Below, in pieces: positions 53,374-64,000 of a stretch of 64,000 nucleotides of DNA; positions within the stretch are counted from its first letter, which is position 1, and the number at the start of each line of letters is the position of its first letter. Source of the DNA: Bullera alba (taxonomy: Eukaryota > Basidiomycota > Tremellomycetes > Tremellales > Bulleraceae). The DNA lies in assembly GCA_001600095.1 (NCBI GenBank), contig BCIX01000003.1, forward strand, positions 2,220,512 to 2,284,511, written 5' to 3'. The notes under the pieces were generated by a model. That model worked only from the letters and a program-made list of their open reading frames with translations, was not told where the DNA came from and made no database searches. Both the position numbers and the translations under genes were made by a program.

Positions 53374-55113
53374 ATGGACTCCAAGCTCACGAACATCGAC
53401 AAGGTCGAGACCGAGCACGTAGAGCAAGATGTCGCCAAAGCCGCTGCTGCAGAATTTGTCGCAGACACTCCGGAGGAGAAGCGACTGGTACGCAAGATAG
53501 ACAGACGGCTACTTCCCATGCTATGGGTGATGTACATCTTCAACTATCTCGATCGAACAAACGTCGGAGTGAGTCTATAGGCGGAGAGACTTTGCTTATG
53601 GTAGAATGCTCGTATTGGCGGTATGGCAGCCGATTTGTCCCTCTCGTCCTCCCAGTACTCGCTTGTACTATCCATCTTCTTCATCGTGAGTCGCCGACCA
53701 AGTGACACAACTGACCTCTAGGGATATGTTCTCGCAGAAGTTCCTTCCAACATGATTCTCTCGCGTACTCGTCCGAGTATCTTCCTTCCTGCGATCATGA
53801 TCATCTGGGGCGCAATGTCGATTGGAGTCAAGGGTGTCGACAACCTCGCAGGCATGGTCGCTTTCCGGTTCTTCTTGGGCATCGTCGAAGCGGGCTTCTT
53901 CCCCGGAGTCATGCTTCTCATGTCGTGTTGGTATAAGGTAGGTCGACCATGACGAACTCTGCTGATAGACTTAGCCTGCCGAGCTCTCCAAGCGGATCGC
54001 CATGTTCTACACTGCAGCACTGATTGCCGGAGCCTTTGGTGGATTGTTGGCTGGAGGTATCATCGAGGGTATGGAGGTTTTGGGTGGAGTCCGAGGATGG
54101 AAGTGGTGGGTGACTTGCGCACCTCTTTCCTCATCGTGCTGACTGGACTTAGGCTCTTCATCATTGAGGGGTTGAGCACGGTCGCGATCGCTATTGGCGC
54201 GTTCTTCATCCTCCCAGGTAGGTCGAGCCTACGAAGATGAGTAAGCTTGCTAATCTCCTTCAGACTATCCCACAACCACAAAGTTCCTCACTCCGGAGGA
54301 AAAGGACCTCGCTATCCTTCGACTGCAGACCAGAGAGGAACTAGAGGACGAGATGACCCACAAGCAAGCCCTGATGGCTTCCCTGAGGGATCCGAGAACC
54401 TGGGTAGGTAATGATGATGCGGTACCAAGACGACAGATACTGATGAACCGATAGCTATTCTTGGTCATCTACAACGTCCTTAACTGTGTCGGCACGATCT
54501 CCTACTTCTTCCCTACCCTCATGGGATCGCTCGGATACACCGGACGTACTGCACAATGTGAGTACACCCGACTCACGGCACTGCACCGCTCACGCTCTTC
54601 ATAGTCATGACTGTCCCAGTCTACGTTGTCGCCCTCGTCATCACCGTCGCGGCTGGATGGAATGCAGATCGCACTCAGCAGAAAGCGTGGCATGTCCTTG
54701 GAGCATGTATCGGGGGCATCGTTGCTTTCATCATTTGCGTTTCTGTCGAGAACAGCGCTGCTAGGTGAGTAGATGAGTACGCAAAAGGCCGAGCCATCTG
54801 ACTTTTCGACAGATACACCTTCATCTGCTTTGGCGGAGCCGGGATCTGGACGGCTATTCCAATCTTCCTGAGCTGGATGGTGACAATGTTCGACGGCCGA
54901 GAAAAGCGGGCGATATCCATCGCGCTGATCAACGGTGTCGGCAACTTATCCTCGGTCTACGGATCCTTCTTCTGGCCCGTGGGAGACGCGCCAAAGTACA
55001 CCATGGGCTTTGCGATAACGACGGCGTTCATGGGTCTTGCTGGGATTCTGACCGTCGGGGCAAAGTGGAAGTATGGAGACAAGGGCGTCCGGGGTGCAAT
55101 GGCAGCACGTTGA
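53374..55113 (+). CDS. MFS anion:cation symporter (ACS family; copy 3, more distant)
   Basis: The start is MDSKLTNIDKVETEHVEQDV. RKIDRRLLPMLWVMYIFNYL then DRTNVG is the family's first helix, with the DRTN motif typical of the phthalate/nicotinate-type branch. Next are LSIFFIGYVLAEVPSNMILS, AFRFFLGIVEAGFFPGVMLL, RGWKWLFIIEG and the central-loop DYPTTTKFLTPEEKDLAI. The second half has VLNCVGTISYFFPTLMGSLG and GVGNLSSVYGSFFWP, ending VRGAMAAR. Eight or so introns. It differs from copies 1 and 2 and is probably not a recent duplicate. Relatives move nicotinate, biotin precursors, phthalate or other carboxylates; cargo here is unknown. Confidence 0.9.
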
Positions 55114-55909
55114 TCCGTTGTAGAACTTAGAGTAAAGCAGAGTAAAGCGGTAAAGCAGCAGCAGTATGCGTAAGCGTCCTCATGTCACTGCATCTATTTG
55201 CGTACGTTTGCGTAGCTCCCTCGTCGATCTCTAGTGTTCTGTGGTGGACGGGAATCTATGGGGTTTCAAGTTGCCGCGTGGACCAGCGTGGACCATGCGG
55301 TCTGGTGAAGCGTGATAGCAGGTGATAGCACTCGTATACCACTCTCTCATCACGCCAGACTGCCATGTAGTGCCAGTATCCTGTGCAAGATAGAGCTATC
55401 GTATCAGCCAAATCGGTCAGAGCCCTCGTTGACCCAGATCCACCCAGATCCCCGTGCCCCGTGCCTGGACCGGCATCTGTTTTGACCCTAAAAATAGCGG
55501 GCGATCTGCTCTGATCTGCTCGATCTGCCGCCGACAGTTTTTCGAGGGAGATCCATTCTTGGGCGAGCTAGCGAAACGATCCATGTTTGCCTTTGCTCAT
55601 AGCCCAATTGCAACAACACGCTATCACGACATCTACGGTCTCACATGGGCTCCTCTCGACATGACACAAGTGATGCCTGGTACCGCACTCTGTCGCTCGC
55701 TAAGATTAGGACATTGGGCCCAACGCGACTCTGCTGATATCTGCAATAGTGGCGTGATCATCGCATGGACAGACGATGATTGGCTAGCTCGAGTATAGCG
55801 GTAGTCGATCAAGATGTCACAGCCGGCACTGATCCGGACGACGTTCCTCTGATATATCAGAGAAGGAATTCGTTGAGGCACAGACCGCTCATCTTCAAGC
55901 CTACACACC
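55114..55909. other. Intergenic region upstream of the OPT gene
   Basis: About 800 bp. It contains short direct repeats near 55133-55160 (GTAAAGC-type), 55275-55295 (GTGGACCA) and 55312-55330 (GTGATAGCA). A perfect palindrome lies just before the OPT start. No supported gene. Confidence 0.5.
55847..55862. promoter_or_regulatory. 16-bp palindrome with inverted TGATA half-sites before the OPT gene
   Basis: CTCTGATATATCAGAG is perfectly self-complementary. It carries TGATA on both strands, and its AT core sits 50-58 bp before the ATG at 55910, where the other genes have a TATA element. It could serve as a TATA element, a GATA-factor site, or both. Confidence 0.45.
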
Positions 55910-58582
55910 ATGACGATCCCTTTCGCTGACACCCTGGCTGCGCCGGTCGCTCACGATGTGCCTTTCCACGAACCCATCACCACCCCCGAAGAGGAGTCCA
56001 AGGACGAGTACCTTTCCAAATCCGCCCTGGATGAAAAGTACGACGACGGCTCGGTCGAGGTCACCACACCCGAAGGCCTTCGATACGATGACGAGTCGTC
56101 CGTCAACGCAGACGAGAAGATCATTGTCACCGGCGCCGATGCCGCGACATACTTGCTTCCCATGAGGGACGACGGAGATCCAGCTTTGACTTTCAGGAGC
56201 ATGTTCCTGGCGACTGGTCTTGCAGCTTTCCAGGCCGTCATGTATCAGATATACTCGGTAAGTCTAGCCTTCATCTTGCTCGTGATCGACGCTGACATGT
56301 GCTAGTTCAAACCCACCCAAGTGACGATCCAAGGCACATTCATCGTCCTCATTGCCTACTTCCTGGGTAACGGCTGGGCACTTGCACTACCTCGAGGCGA
56401 CAAGCAAGAAGCTAAATGGAGGGCCAACGGCGGTACCGGCAAACTACCTCTCGGATTGTCGATCATCAAGATTCTCAACCCAGGACCTTGGAATCTCAAG
56501 GAACACGCCATCTGTGCAATCACTGCCAACTCTGCCTCGAACGGTGCAGCAGCAGTCCAGGTCTTTGCCGCCCAGAAGCTCTTCTACGATATCAACCTCA
56601 CCGCCATCACGGTCATCCTCGCCACCATCTCAATCGGTTTATTCGGCTACGGCCTCGCCGGTATCTTCCGTCCTATCACCGTGTGGCACGTCGACTCGGT
56701 CTACTGGAGTACCCTACCCACTGTCAAGACTCTTCAAGGTCTACACTGGCAGGAGGTCAAGTCGTCGAAGCCTATCAGAGTCTTCTGGTACGCCTTTACG
56801 GGAATGTTTTTGTGAGTAGGCGTTTCTCCAAAGCATACCTTCGGCAATGCTGACTGGTCTTCAGATACGAGTTCTTCCCAGCCTACATCTTCCCATACCT
56901 CAACTCGGTGTCAATCCCATGTCTCGCTTCCATGCACGCCACTGGATCGAAAGCCGCTGTCCTCACCAACCTCTTTGGCGGAGCCACCAACAACGAGGGT
57001 CTGGGTCTCTTCAGCTTGTCATTCGACTGGCAATATGTGAGTCGCTCAAAGCTATACCGTCGACGCCTCTGCTGACCCGAGTCCAGATTACCTCTTTCCA
57101 AACCTCGCTGCCTCTCGTACTCCAGGCCAACGCTGCTTTGGGTCTCTTTGTCTGCTTTTGCGTGATGCTCGGTATCTACTACAGCAACACCTGGGACGCC
57201 AAGACCCAGCCATTCATGTCGACCAAACTCCGCAGCGTGGATGGAGGCAAGTACCCCATCGCCAAGATCTTCAAGAATGGCATCCTCGACCAAGAGGCCC
57301 TTGCGACCTATGGCCCGCCTAGACTCACCGGATCTTTCGCCTATGCCATGTTCATGGCCAATGCTGCTGTAAGTGTCGAAATCTATCGCGTAGGTTCGTC
57401 CTTGACTTCTCACAGATCGGTGCTTTGGCCATGCACGTGTTTGTGTTCTGGGGTAAAGACATCATGAAGACCTACCGATCAGCAAGAAAGGGAGAGTTCA
57501 ACGACAAGCACCATGATCATATGGCAAAGAACTACAAAGAGGTTCCGTGGTACTGGTACGCCGGGATCCTGGTCATCAGCTTCATCCTTGGTATCGTCGT
57601 CGTGGCCAAGGAGCACATCACCCTCCCGATCTGGGGATACATTGTCGCCTTGCTTCTGGGTTCCTTCATCGCTCCTCTAGTAAGTTTGACTCGAAGAACA
57701 ACATGGACAGTACTGACCGGGAACAGAGTACAATCCTCTACTCCAAGTTTGGAAACGGTATCGCGACCAACAACTTGTCCAAGATGATCGCCGGTCTCGC
57801 TATGCCAGAGCGACCCGTCGGCAACATGTACTTTGCCGCTTGGTCGCACAACGTCATCAGCAACACGGTCAACTTATCCAACGATCTCAAGATGGGTGAA
57901 TACCTCAAGATCTCACCTCGAGTCATGTTCCTGACCCAGATCTGGGGTACCGTCTTTGGTGCTTTCATCAACTACGTGATGATGATCTCCATCGTTACCA
58001 ACAACCGGGACCTTCTCATCGACAGTAACGGTAACTCTTCGTGGAGTGGTGCTACGATTCAGTCTTACAACACCAACGCCGCGTCTTGGGCCATGGCGAA
58101 GTACCTGTACACCACCGGCAAGACCTACTCGATCGTGCCTTACGGTCTGCTCATCGGTGCTGGCTTCGTCGTCGCTCATCGTATCTTTGTGGTGGTGAGT
58201 CTGATCGAGTCACCCCTTGTACCGTATGCTAACTTGAGCTCAGTTCGTACCCAAAATCCGAGGTCTCCACACTGCCGATCTCAACTTCCCTCAGTTCATC
58301 CAGTACGCCGGATACATCCCTTACAACCAGTCGCAAACCTGCGTCCTGTTCTCCCAACTCATCGCGGGATTCTTTGTCCAGTTCTACCTCCGAAACTACC
58401 GACCCAGGATCTTCCGAGACTACTCATACTTGGTAACCGGTGCTTGGGATGGAGCCAGTTTGGTCGCTCTCTTCATTCTATCGTTTGCCGTCTTCGGTGC
58501 AGGCGGCAAGTCAATCCCGTTCCCTACCTGGTGGGGCAACAACGTGGATGGGAACTACGACCACTGTCCAGTGCCCGAGTAG
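55910..58582 (+). CDS. Oligopeptide transporter, OPT family
   Basis: The protein begins MTIPFADTLAAPVAHDVPFH, with a long acidic N-terminal tail. RSMFLATGLAAFQAVMYQIY is the first helix. The OPT signature NPGPWNLKEHAICAITANSA is present (family consensus NPGPFNxKEH). Further family text includes EFFPAYIFPYLNSVSIPCLA, GGATNNEGLGLFSLSFDWQY, the SKFGNGIATNNLSKMIAGLA segment, and the C-terminal IPFPTWWGNNVDGNYDHCP. About eight introns are present. OPT proteins are plasma-membrane H+ symporters for tetra- to hexapeptides, glutathione or siderophore-like metal complexes. Substrate unknown. It converges on the GH105 gene, whose 3' end is only 92 bp away. Confidence 0.94.
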
Positions 58583-58674
58583 GATGGACTCGGGGATATA
58601 GTTGGTCTGCTAGGTGTAAAGTAAGATCGTCATTCAGGGTAGATTATAGTGATGCATCACTCTCATACTACTTT

Positions 58675-60249
58675 TCAAGACGACTTGACCATTCTCATCC
58701 ACTCTGTACAAGCTACGATCAGCAGGCTTTGCCCGTATGGGACGGCGATTCGCGGGATGTGCTTGTAAAACTCGTTGTCTCGGCCGACTGGTGTACCCTT
58801 GGAGCAGTTTGCGACTTCGCCGTTGGGCTGAATCTGAGCGATACAGCCTTTCAGGCCGAGTAGAGCAGACGGGAGGTACTTTTCCTTGTCCAGTATACCC
58901 TATAATCGTGTCAATTAGTTCGAAGATCAACACTCACTAAGCGGATACCCATCAACATGCCCGCAACAAAGCCGGATGTCGCGCTTGTCTCCACGTAGGT
59001 CGAAGGGTCGTCGATCAGAGTACGCCAAAGACCCGTCTTTCGGTCCTGAGTAGGTAACAAGGCGCCGACCTGTCGTCGGAAAGCCGCCGTCAACGATCGA
59101 TACATGGGGTCGGTCTTTGAGAGATTTGGCAAGAGTGAGAGGAAGAGGGGGATGGATATAGTGACCTGGTAGATCGGATCAGCTCATTGTCCACGTCTTG
59201 ATACGTGATATGCCTACCCAGCAATTCCCTCGACCCCAGAGTGATTTTGCAAAGTTGTGACCACCGCCTTTCCCGTCAAACTCCCATCCATGGTACCAAA
59301 GACCGGTAGAAGTGTCCATCAGGTACTGTGTGTGTATGGCGAATTGATAATGAGCTGATGTACAATCAGCTGTGCTCCGTGTGTATATGACTCACCCTCT
59401 TCGATGTAATGTGGGCGGTTCAACAGCAAACCGATTTTGGTCAACGGAATGACTAGAGCACGTCAGTACAGATATCATCGAAAGTCGAGCGCACCAGTCA
59501 TCATGAGGGTATCGTCCCAAAGCTGATTGGTATTGTTGTCTCTGAGGGTGACTAGACAGTATTAGCTGATGTCAGAATGTATCACTCACTGTGCTGGAAC
59601 CCGCCCTGGTCGGTACGTGGAAGCTCGTTCATGACCCATTCAGCCCACTCATCAATCCAGCCGTGGTATCGATCCTTCTCCTCGAAGGTAAAGACTCCTC
59701 CAGTCTCGGCCTCGAGCTCCAGGAGACATGCGAGGGTGTACATCACAGCCATTGTGTTGACATTCTTGGTCGTCCCGCCCTCGTGATGACGAGCGTTGTA
59801 CCAAGAGGTTATGATGTTGAGCACTCTCGGTCTTTCGGCAGAATTTGTCGGTAGCAATTGATACAGCTAGCTAATTTCAGCTCACTCCATTTCAACATCC
59901 ACATGCCAATGACTCACAGTGAAGAGACCGTTCAGTCCAATTGCCTGCGGCCACTCCCAAAAGTTCCAACTGACAGAGTCTATGATTCTCCCGTCGGCAA
60001 CTGATCTCGTCAGCAACCGCCGATATGGCTTAACCCACTTTTGTACTTGAAAGTCCCGGTCTTGTCCTCGAGCTTGACTAAGGCCTCAGTGAGCTGATCG
60101 ACGATCGGTCCCATATCATCGTAGCGCAGCTCATAAGAGTGAGGATCGATTGTGGGTATCCATCTGTCAGTCTGCGGGAAATCGGGTGGTAATTTGAAAG
60201 GCGGGGCGTCGCGAGTAACAGTGTTTCCGACGGTCATGGTGGCGTTCAT
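58675..60249 (-). CDS. GH105 unsaturated rhamnogalacturonyl hydrolase, no signal peptide
   Basis: The start chosen is MNATMTVGNTVTRDAPPF at 60249; a longer open frame upstream has no family similarity. Spliced segments give RIIDSVSWNF-type text with WEWPQAIGLNGLF, then TKNVNTMAVMYTLACLLELE, QLWDDTLMMT with the catalytic Asp region, GLWYHGWEFDG, SLWGRGNCWVTISIPLFLSL, YVETSATSGFVAGML and HIPRIAVPYGQSLLIVACTE. These follow the GH88/GH105 (alpha/alpha)6 barrel; GNCW replaces the more usual GNGW. There is no leader, so it is likely cytosolic. Members remove unsaturated galacturonic acid from rhamnogalacturonan fragments made by lyases. This supports a pectin-directed role for the cluster. Around eight introns. 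Confidence 0.9.
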
Positions 60250-60697
60250 CCTGACAGAAGCGATCCTCTGTAGCCTGATGGTCCTTTTGTATCTCCATCG
60301 TTGATAGCGACGGGATGTCCGGGCCGTGGATATACTCGAAGCTCGAGTGGTCAGGACCACTTGGCTGATGGCTGCAGCTATTCGAGCTTGGCCGTGATTG
60401 GGCACGTGGGGTCAAACGTCAACGGGGCAAAATCATTCCGAATTGCATCAGTGTGACTGGAGCAATTCCGAATTGAGGGAGCGTTGAGACCACCGAGAAC
60501 GATCATATGCAATGACCCGGCACTCTCGAGCGGCAGGTGCTCTTAGTCTCTACGTCAGTCACTAATTCAACTATACGACCATTTGTCCCTGGGCCATTCC
60601 CAGTGATTCTCTTTGCATACCCGTGTACCCGAATGTATCATTGTAAAAGCTTTGTATACCAATCTCCGAAAGTAATGCACTCGTCCTACTCCCACAG
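60250..60697. other. Upstream region of GH105 and 3' flank of the second sugar porter
   Basis: About 450 bp. No clear TATA element or gene is seen. Confidence 0.45.
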
Positions 60698-62643
60698 CTA
60701 CTGCAGAGCCCTCTCTGTTCGTACCTCCAGATCGTACTCGACCTGTGTCTTGTATCCTCGCCATTTCCTGAGATTGACTCCCTCGGTGAATAGCTCGTGA
60801 ATCTCTGCAGGCGATCGCTGCATCGACTCTGGCATGATGAAGTAGGCGAGGATGGTACCTGGAATACCAGTGCAGACGAAGAAGAAGGCGCACTTGACGG
60901 ACCAGGCCTTGAGCATGTATGGAAGCGCAGTGTTGATGATAACAGCCCACACGTTGCACCAAGCTAGGCATCATCAGCATCGGATATCATGGGATGATGA
61001 GGAAAGGTCGACTCACCCAAACCCCAACCAGTGGCCTTTGCCCTGAATCTCAGCTCGGGCAACTCGGTTAGATATGCGTAACTGGTTGAAGTCTCAAAGG
61101 TATTGAAGAAACTGGCCGTGGCACCACCAAAGATCATAGTCGCGGCCATGCCAGAGTTGGTTCGGAAGGGCAAGCATCCCATGATAGCGATCAGGGTGAT
61201 ACCAAAGGCGGCACCAGAGAAACCGATGACCGTCATCCTCCTCCTTCCGATGATATCGACCAGGAGAGCGTCGAGGATCGTAGCTGCCAGTCCAACCGAC
61301 GAGGTGATGATCGTGACCTATTGCTTATCAGTATGCCGCGGAATCGTCTTGATCAATCGCAGAAGCTCACAGTGAAAGGGTTGAAACCGGGAGAAGCAAT
61401 CTGGAAGAAGTAGGTGACTTGGTTGCTGAAAACGGCAAGACCAACGAATTCTGCGGGATGTCAGCTTCGCATCGAAGATATCGCGGTCTAACTTACGAGA
61501 CAGAACCTTGGGGTAGGATCCAATCAAGAATCGCTTCAAGTTGAGACCCTTGAGCATGGCGAATGGACCGAGCGCATCGGTCTCGGCGTCCCATTTCCTC
61601 TGCTGCTCGATTGAAGCCAAGATGATGCCCATTTCCCGATCAGAGTCGTACCCTGGAACTCCTTTGTACGTCCTGTCGAGCACTTTGCGTGCCTGGTCGA
61701 CCTTGCCTCGTCGAGCGAGCCACCATGGTGTCTCGGGAAGGAACACGAAGATGATGGTGGAAAGACCGATAACACCGAACTGGGTGTAGAGCGCCAGTTT
61801 GTAGTTGAGCGGGTTCTTGGCATTGATCTCTCGGAGCACGACAGCAGCCATCAAGCCACCGACCGACCACCACCTATGATAATGACCGGTCAGAACAAAG
61901 TAAAGGATTTACTACTGCGACTCACAAGGAATAGCAGACGAGCAAGAAACCTCTGATCTGACCGGGAGCATGCTCGTTGATATAGGGAGTGAGAGTTGCC
62001 TGAACAGCGCCGATTCCGGAACCGGCGATGATCTTGGCAATGAGCCAGTGCCACCAGTCTTTGCCGACAATCTCAACCACCACGGCCTAGAGATGTCAGT
62101 CACTAGTAGATACACGGGGGGCATAGTGAAACTCACAAGAGTGAGCCAGGCCATCAAGAATAGCATAGCTCCCTTTCGGCCGATACGCTCGGACAAGAAG
62201 GGGATCGCGAATTGACCAAGAACCTGTCCGGCACTGCTGCACCCGGTGTATGCAGAGACCCATCCTGGGTTCAGTTTGGTGGCTCCGTGCGAGAAGTGTC
62301 GAATGAAACCCTTGTTGGAGATGACGGAGCCGTTCAAGGTGTTTTGGTATCCTGATAGTCAGCATACTGCTGCAGATTGCTACTCACCTTCAGTAGCAGC
62401 ACTGAAACCTGCAATGAGGCAGATGAGAGCGGCTCGCTTGAAGGTCTTGATGGCCTGAGGGGTGGTGAGGTTGTCGAGCGAAGACTTGAGCTGAGCATCG
62501 AGGTACTCGGTTGGCTTGTCGTTGAGTTCGAGGACATGCTCATTGTGATCGTATTCGACTTTGTGTGGCTCTATGGCGTCCAGGTTCTTCTCGTCGACTT
62601 GTCTGGTAGCAGTGCTATCGAGGGGTTCGACGTTGCTAGACAT
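60698..62643 (-). CDS. MFS sugar porter (second copy in the cluster)
   Basis: The start MSSNVEPLDSTATRQVDEKN is followed by a hydrophilic tail, then RAALICLIAGFSAATEGYQN as helix 1. Porter motifs are SERIGRKGAMLFLMAW, PETPWWLARRGKVDQARKVL in the central loop, DIIGRRRMTVIGF, and a C-terminal PESMQRSPAEIHELFTEGV then NLRKWRGYKTQVEYD. This tail places it in the same alpha-glucoside/oligosaccharide-type branch as the porter at 35079. About six introns. It is divergent from the alpha-mannosidase gene and beside GH105, so it may import galacturonate-rhamnose or mannose-type sugars. Cargo is unproven. Confidence 0.9.
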
Positions 62644-63395
62644 TTTGGCTGACTGGTCTTGGTGTCGGGGTCTTCTGGTCCTGTCTGTCCGCGTATTTGT
62701 ATCCCCGCAAAGGGATAGCGACTCTACACCGGGGCATCCGGGGCCGGAATTGCCAAAGGTCGAGTGCCTGGCGTCGAAGATCTCGAGGAGGGATCTCGGC
62801 GCTTTACAAGTCAGAAATCACCGTGACAGCATGTCGGAAGAGGTCATAGTCGTCAAAGTCAGAGCATGTTAGCCTAATTAGCCAGGAGTGCAGCAAGAGG
62901 AGGTGAGAGGCTGCGAGGGGCCACTTGAGGGGTAGGAGCAGAGGCCACTTGCTTCCACTGGCCCGCTCGGGGAACTATCGGCTATTCGGCTCACCAGTCA
63001 CTACTTCAGCAGAAAGTCTATTTGTGAAACACCGCGTGACCGATTTCCGATGCATTGCGCTCGATAGCAGGAGGACTCGACAAGATGCACAGGTACCCAC
63101 CTGTATCCACCTCCTCAACCCTCTGGGCTGCTGCCGGAAAGCCGGTCCGACGACCGTGATATCACAAGAGATGCGAGGTTGATTGGTCATATTCCAGTTC
63201 CTGCTAATTTCCGAGAAGGACGATCTCGGGACAAGATGTGCTCGGTGTCTAATTTGAGAGAGTCAATCGGGCCGGTTATCGCCTGTACTGTTCAATTCGA
63301 GAGGTCTGACGTCCACTGCAAGTCCACTGCAACAGGTATCATCTGTCAAGAATTTCGATGTTGGCATCCTTCATTCGCAGAGTTGACACGGCAAC
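62644..63395. promoter_or_regulatory. Bidirectional promoter region of the sugar porter and alpha-mannosidase
   Basis: About 750 bp between divergent starts. A CCCCGC box (62703-62708) fits a CreA/Mig1-type site on the minus strand. No gene is supported, although an open frame (63179-63487) overlaps the mannosidase start in another frame. Confidence 0.5.
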
Positions 63396-64000
63396 ATGTG
63401 TGGCGGCTGCTATCCTCGCGTCAGCGAAGCGGTCAATCATCCGCTCATACCAGGAATTGTGAGTGCCTGGCCTTGAGACTGTACTGACAACAATAGACGG
63501 ACACTCGTCTTGACACCTTTCTCTCTGGACCATATGCCTCGCAGCGGCTTGATACCTATCAGGACTCGTCTCGACATGATGGATCGCCCATCATCACCAT
63601 GTCGGTCTGGTCGGCTCCAAATGGATCCAAACCTGGATTCGATGAGGCGGTGGCCCTGCTTCCACAGCACGGTCGTCCGTTCCGAGTCGGAGACCAGCTC
63701 GGACCCAGTTGGTCTAATCACTGGGTCAGAGTCGATATGGAGTTTCCATCAGAGTTGAGAAAGGTTGAGCAGGAGGTATTCTGTGAGTTGACTGATAGTT
63801 GGCTGAGCCAAACCTAATTTCGCTGACCTCCACCAGTCGAATTCGATCCTTCCGCCGAAGCTCTCATTTTCACACCTGATGGAGTTCCCTTGCACGGTGA
63901 GTCGTATGCTTATGCCTCTACTCGCCACATACTGAGAGGTTAGAGGTTAGAGGTTAGAGGGTTAGAGGGTTAGAGGGTTAGAGGGTTAGAGGGTTAGAGG
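63396..64000 (+). CDS. AMS1: GH38 alpha-mannosidase, Ams1-like (N-terminal part; gene runs off the window)
   Basis: Exons 63396-63458, 63497-63782 and 63837-63896 are in phase and encode the first 136 residues. They read MCGGCYPRVSEAVNHPLIPG, then RLDTFLSGPYASQRLDTYQD, SVWSAPNGSKPGFDEAV, GDQLGPSWSNHWVRVDMEF and FFEFDPSAEALIFTPDGVPL. This matches the Ams1/MAN2C1 N-terminal beta-sandwich, in which GPSWSTHWF and the (D)SAEALIWT pattern are conserved. The catalytic GH38 domain would lie beyond the window. Ams1 trims free and vacuolar oligomannosides; fungal versions are cytosolic or vacuolar without a secretion signal, as here. Intron 3 starts at 63897 and contains the TTAGAGG repeat. The partial gene lacks its 3' end only because the window stops. 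Confidence 0.85.
63938..64000 (+). repeat. Telomere-like tandem repeat (TTAGAGG / TTAGAGGG) inside an intron
   Basis: Three 7-bp units (GGTTAGA) are followed by five exact 8-bp units (GTTAGAGG) at 63961-64000, and the array runs past the window end. It resembles fungal TTAGGG telomere DNA with one extra A. It begins about 40 bp into the third mannosidase intron. Confidence 0.85.

Noticed and set aside
1..64000. Transposons, CRISPR arrays, rRNA or plasmid-type features
   Set aside because: No transposase, reverse transcriptase, long terminal repeats, rRNA or CRISPR-like spacing was seen; the organism is a fungus.

Overview
The window looks like the genome of a basidiomycete yeast or dimorphic fungus, most likely a tremellomycete related to Cryptococcus or Kwoniella. 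That is an inference from gene style: dense genes on both strands, many short introns (often 40-70 nt) with GTGAGT/GTAAGT donors and a CTGAC/CTAAC branch site close to the acceptor, GC-rich CT-tract leaders, and fungal-only families (Zn2Cys6 regulators, Atg5, Dal5-like transporters, OPT, GH93).

Left half (1-26.5 kb), mostly regulatory and housekeeping genes. A beta-propeller lactonase-family protein (222-1505, -) is divergent from a large low-complexity protein of unknown function (2310-5261, +). An Ert1/AcuK-type Zn2Cys6-PAS regulator follows (7621-10777, +), behind a 2.3 kb leader/promoter. Then come a homeodomain protein (13624-16498, +), the autophagy gene ATG5 (16800-18034, -), a drug/H+-antiporter-like MFS transporter (18908-20836, -) divergent from a Zn2Cys6 regulator (21093-23997, +), and an amino-acid permease (24589-26516, -).

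Right half (27.9-64 kb), a carbohydrate-utilisation cluster. In order: secreted GH43 arabinofuranosidase-like enzyme (27883-29297, -), secreted GH93 exo-arabinanase (30077-31458, +), non-secreted GH3 with PA14 insert (31770-34541, -), sugar porter (35079-37015, +), non-secreted GH43 xylosidase-type enzyme (37431-39207, -), C2H2 plus fungal-trans regulator (39517-42370, +), a degenerate tandem repeat array (42.9-45.2 kb), three tandem Dal5/ACS-type MFS transporters (45969-48322, 51088-53023, 53374-55113, all +), an OPT transporter (55910-58582, +), a GH105 unsaturated rhamnogalacturonyl hydrolase (58675-60249, -), a second sugar porter (60698-62643, -) and the start of a GH38 alpha-mannosidase (63396 to the window end, +).

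Together these resemble a fungal counterpart of a bacterial polysaccharide-utilisation locus for arabinan/rhamnogalacturonan-I side chains. Two signal-peptide enzymes would release arabinose and arabinobiose outside the cell, porters would import products, and leaderless GH3, GH43 and GH105 enzymes would finish hydrolysis inside; the embedded C2H2 protein is the obvious candidate regulator. Metabolic and transport genes carry a TATAAG/TATAAAG element mostly 65-80 bp before the ATG; I found none by eye at the Atg5 gene. The window ends inside a TTAGAGG(G) repeat lying in a mannosidase intron.

Exon boundaries given explicitly were worked out by hand from splice signals, reading-frame continuity and family motifs; other spans are first ATG to stop with introns inside.
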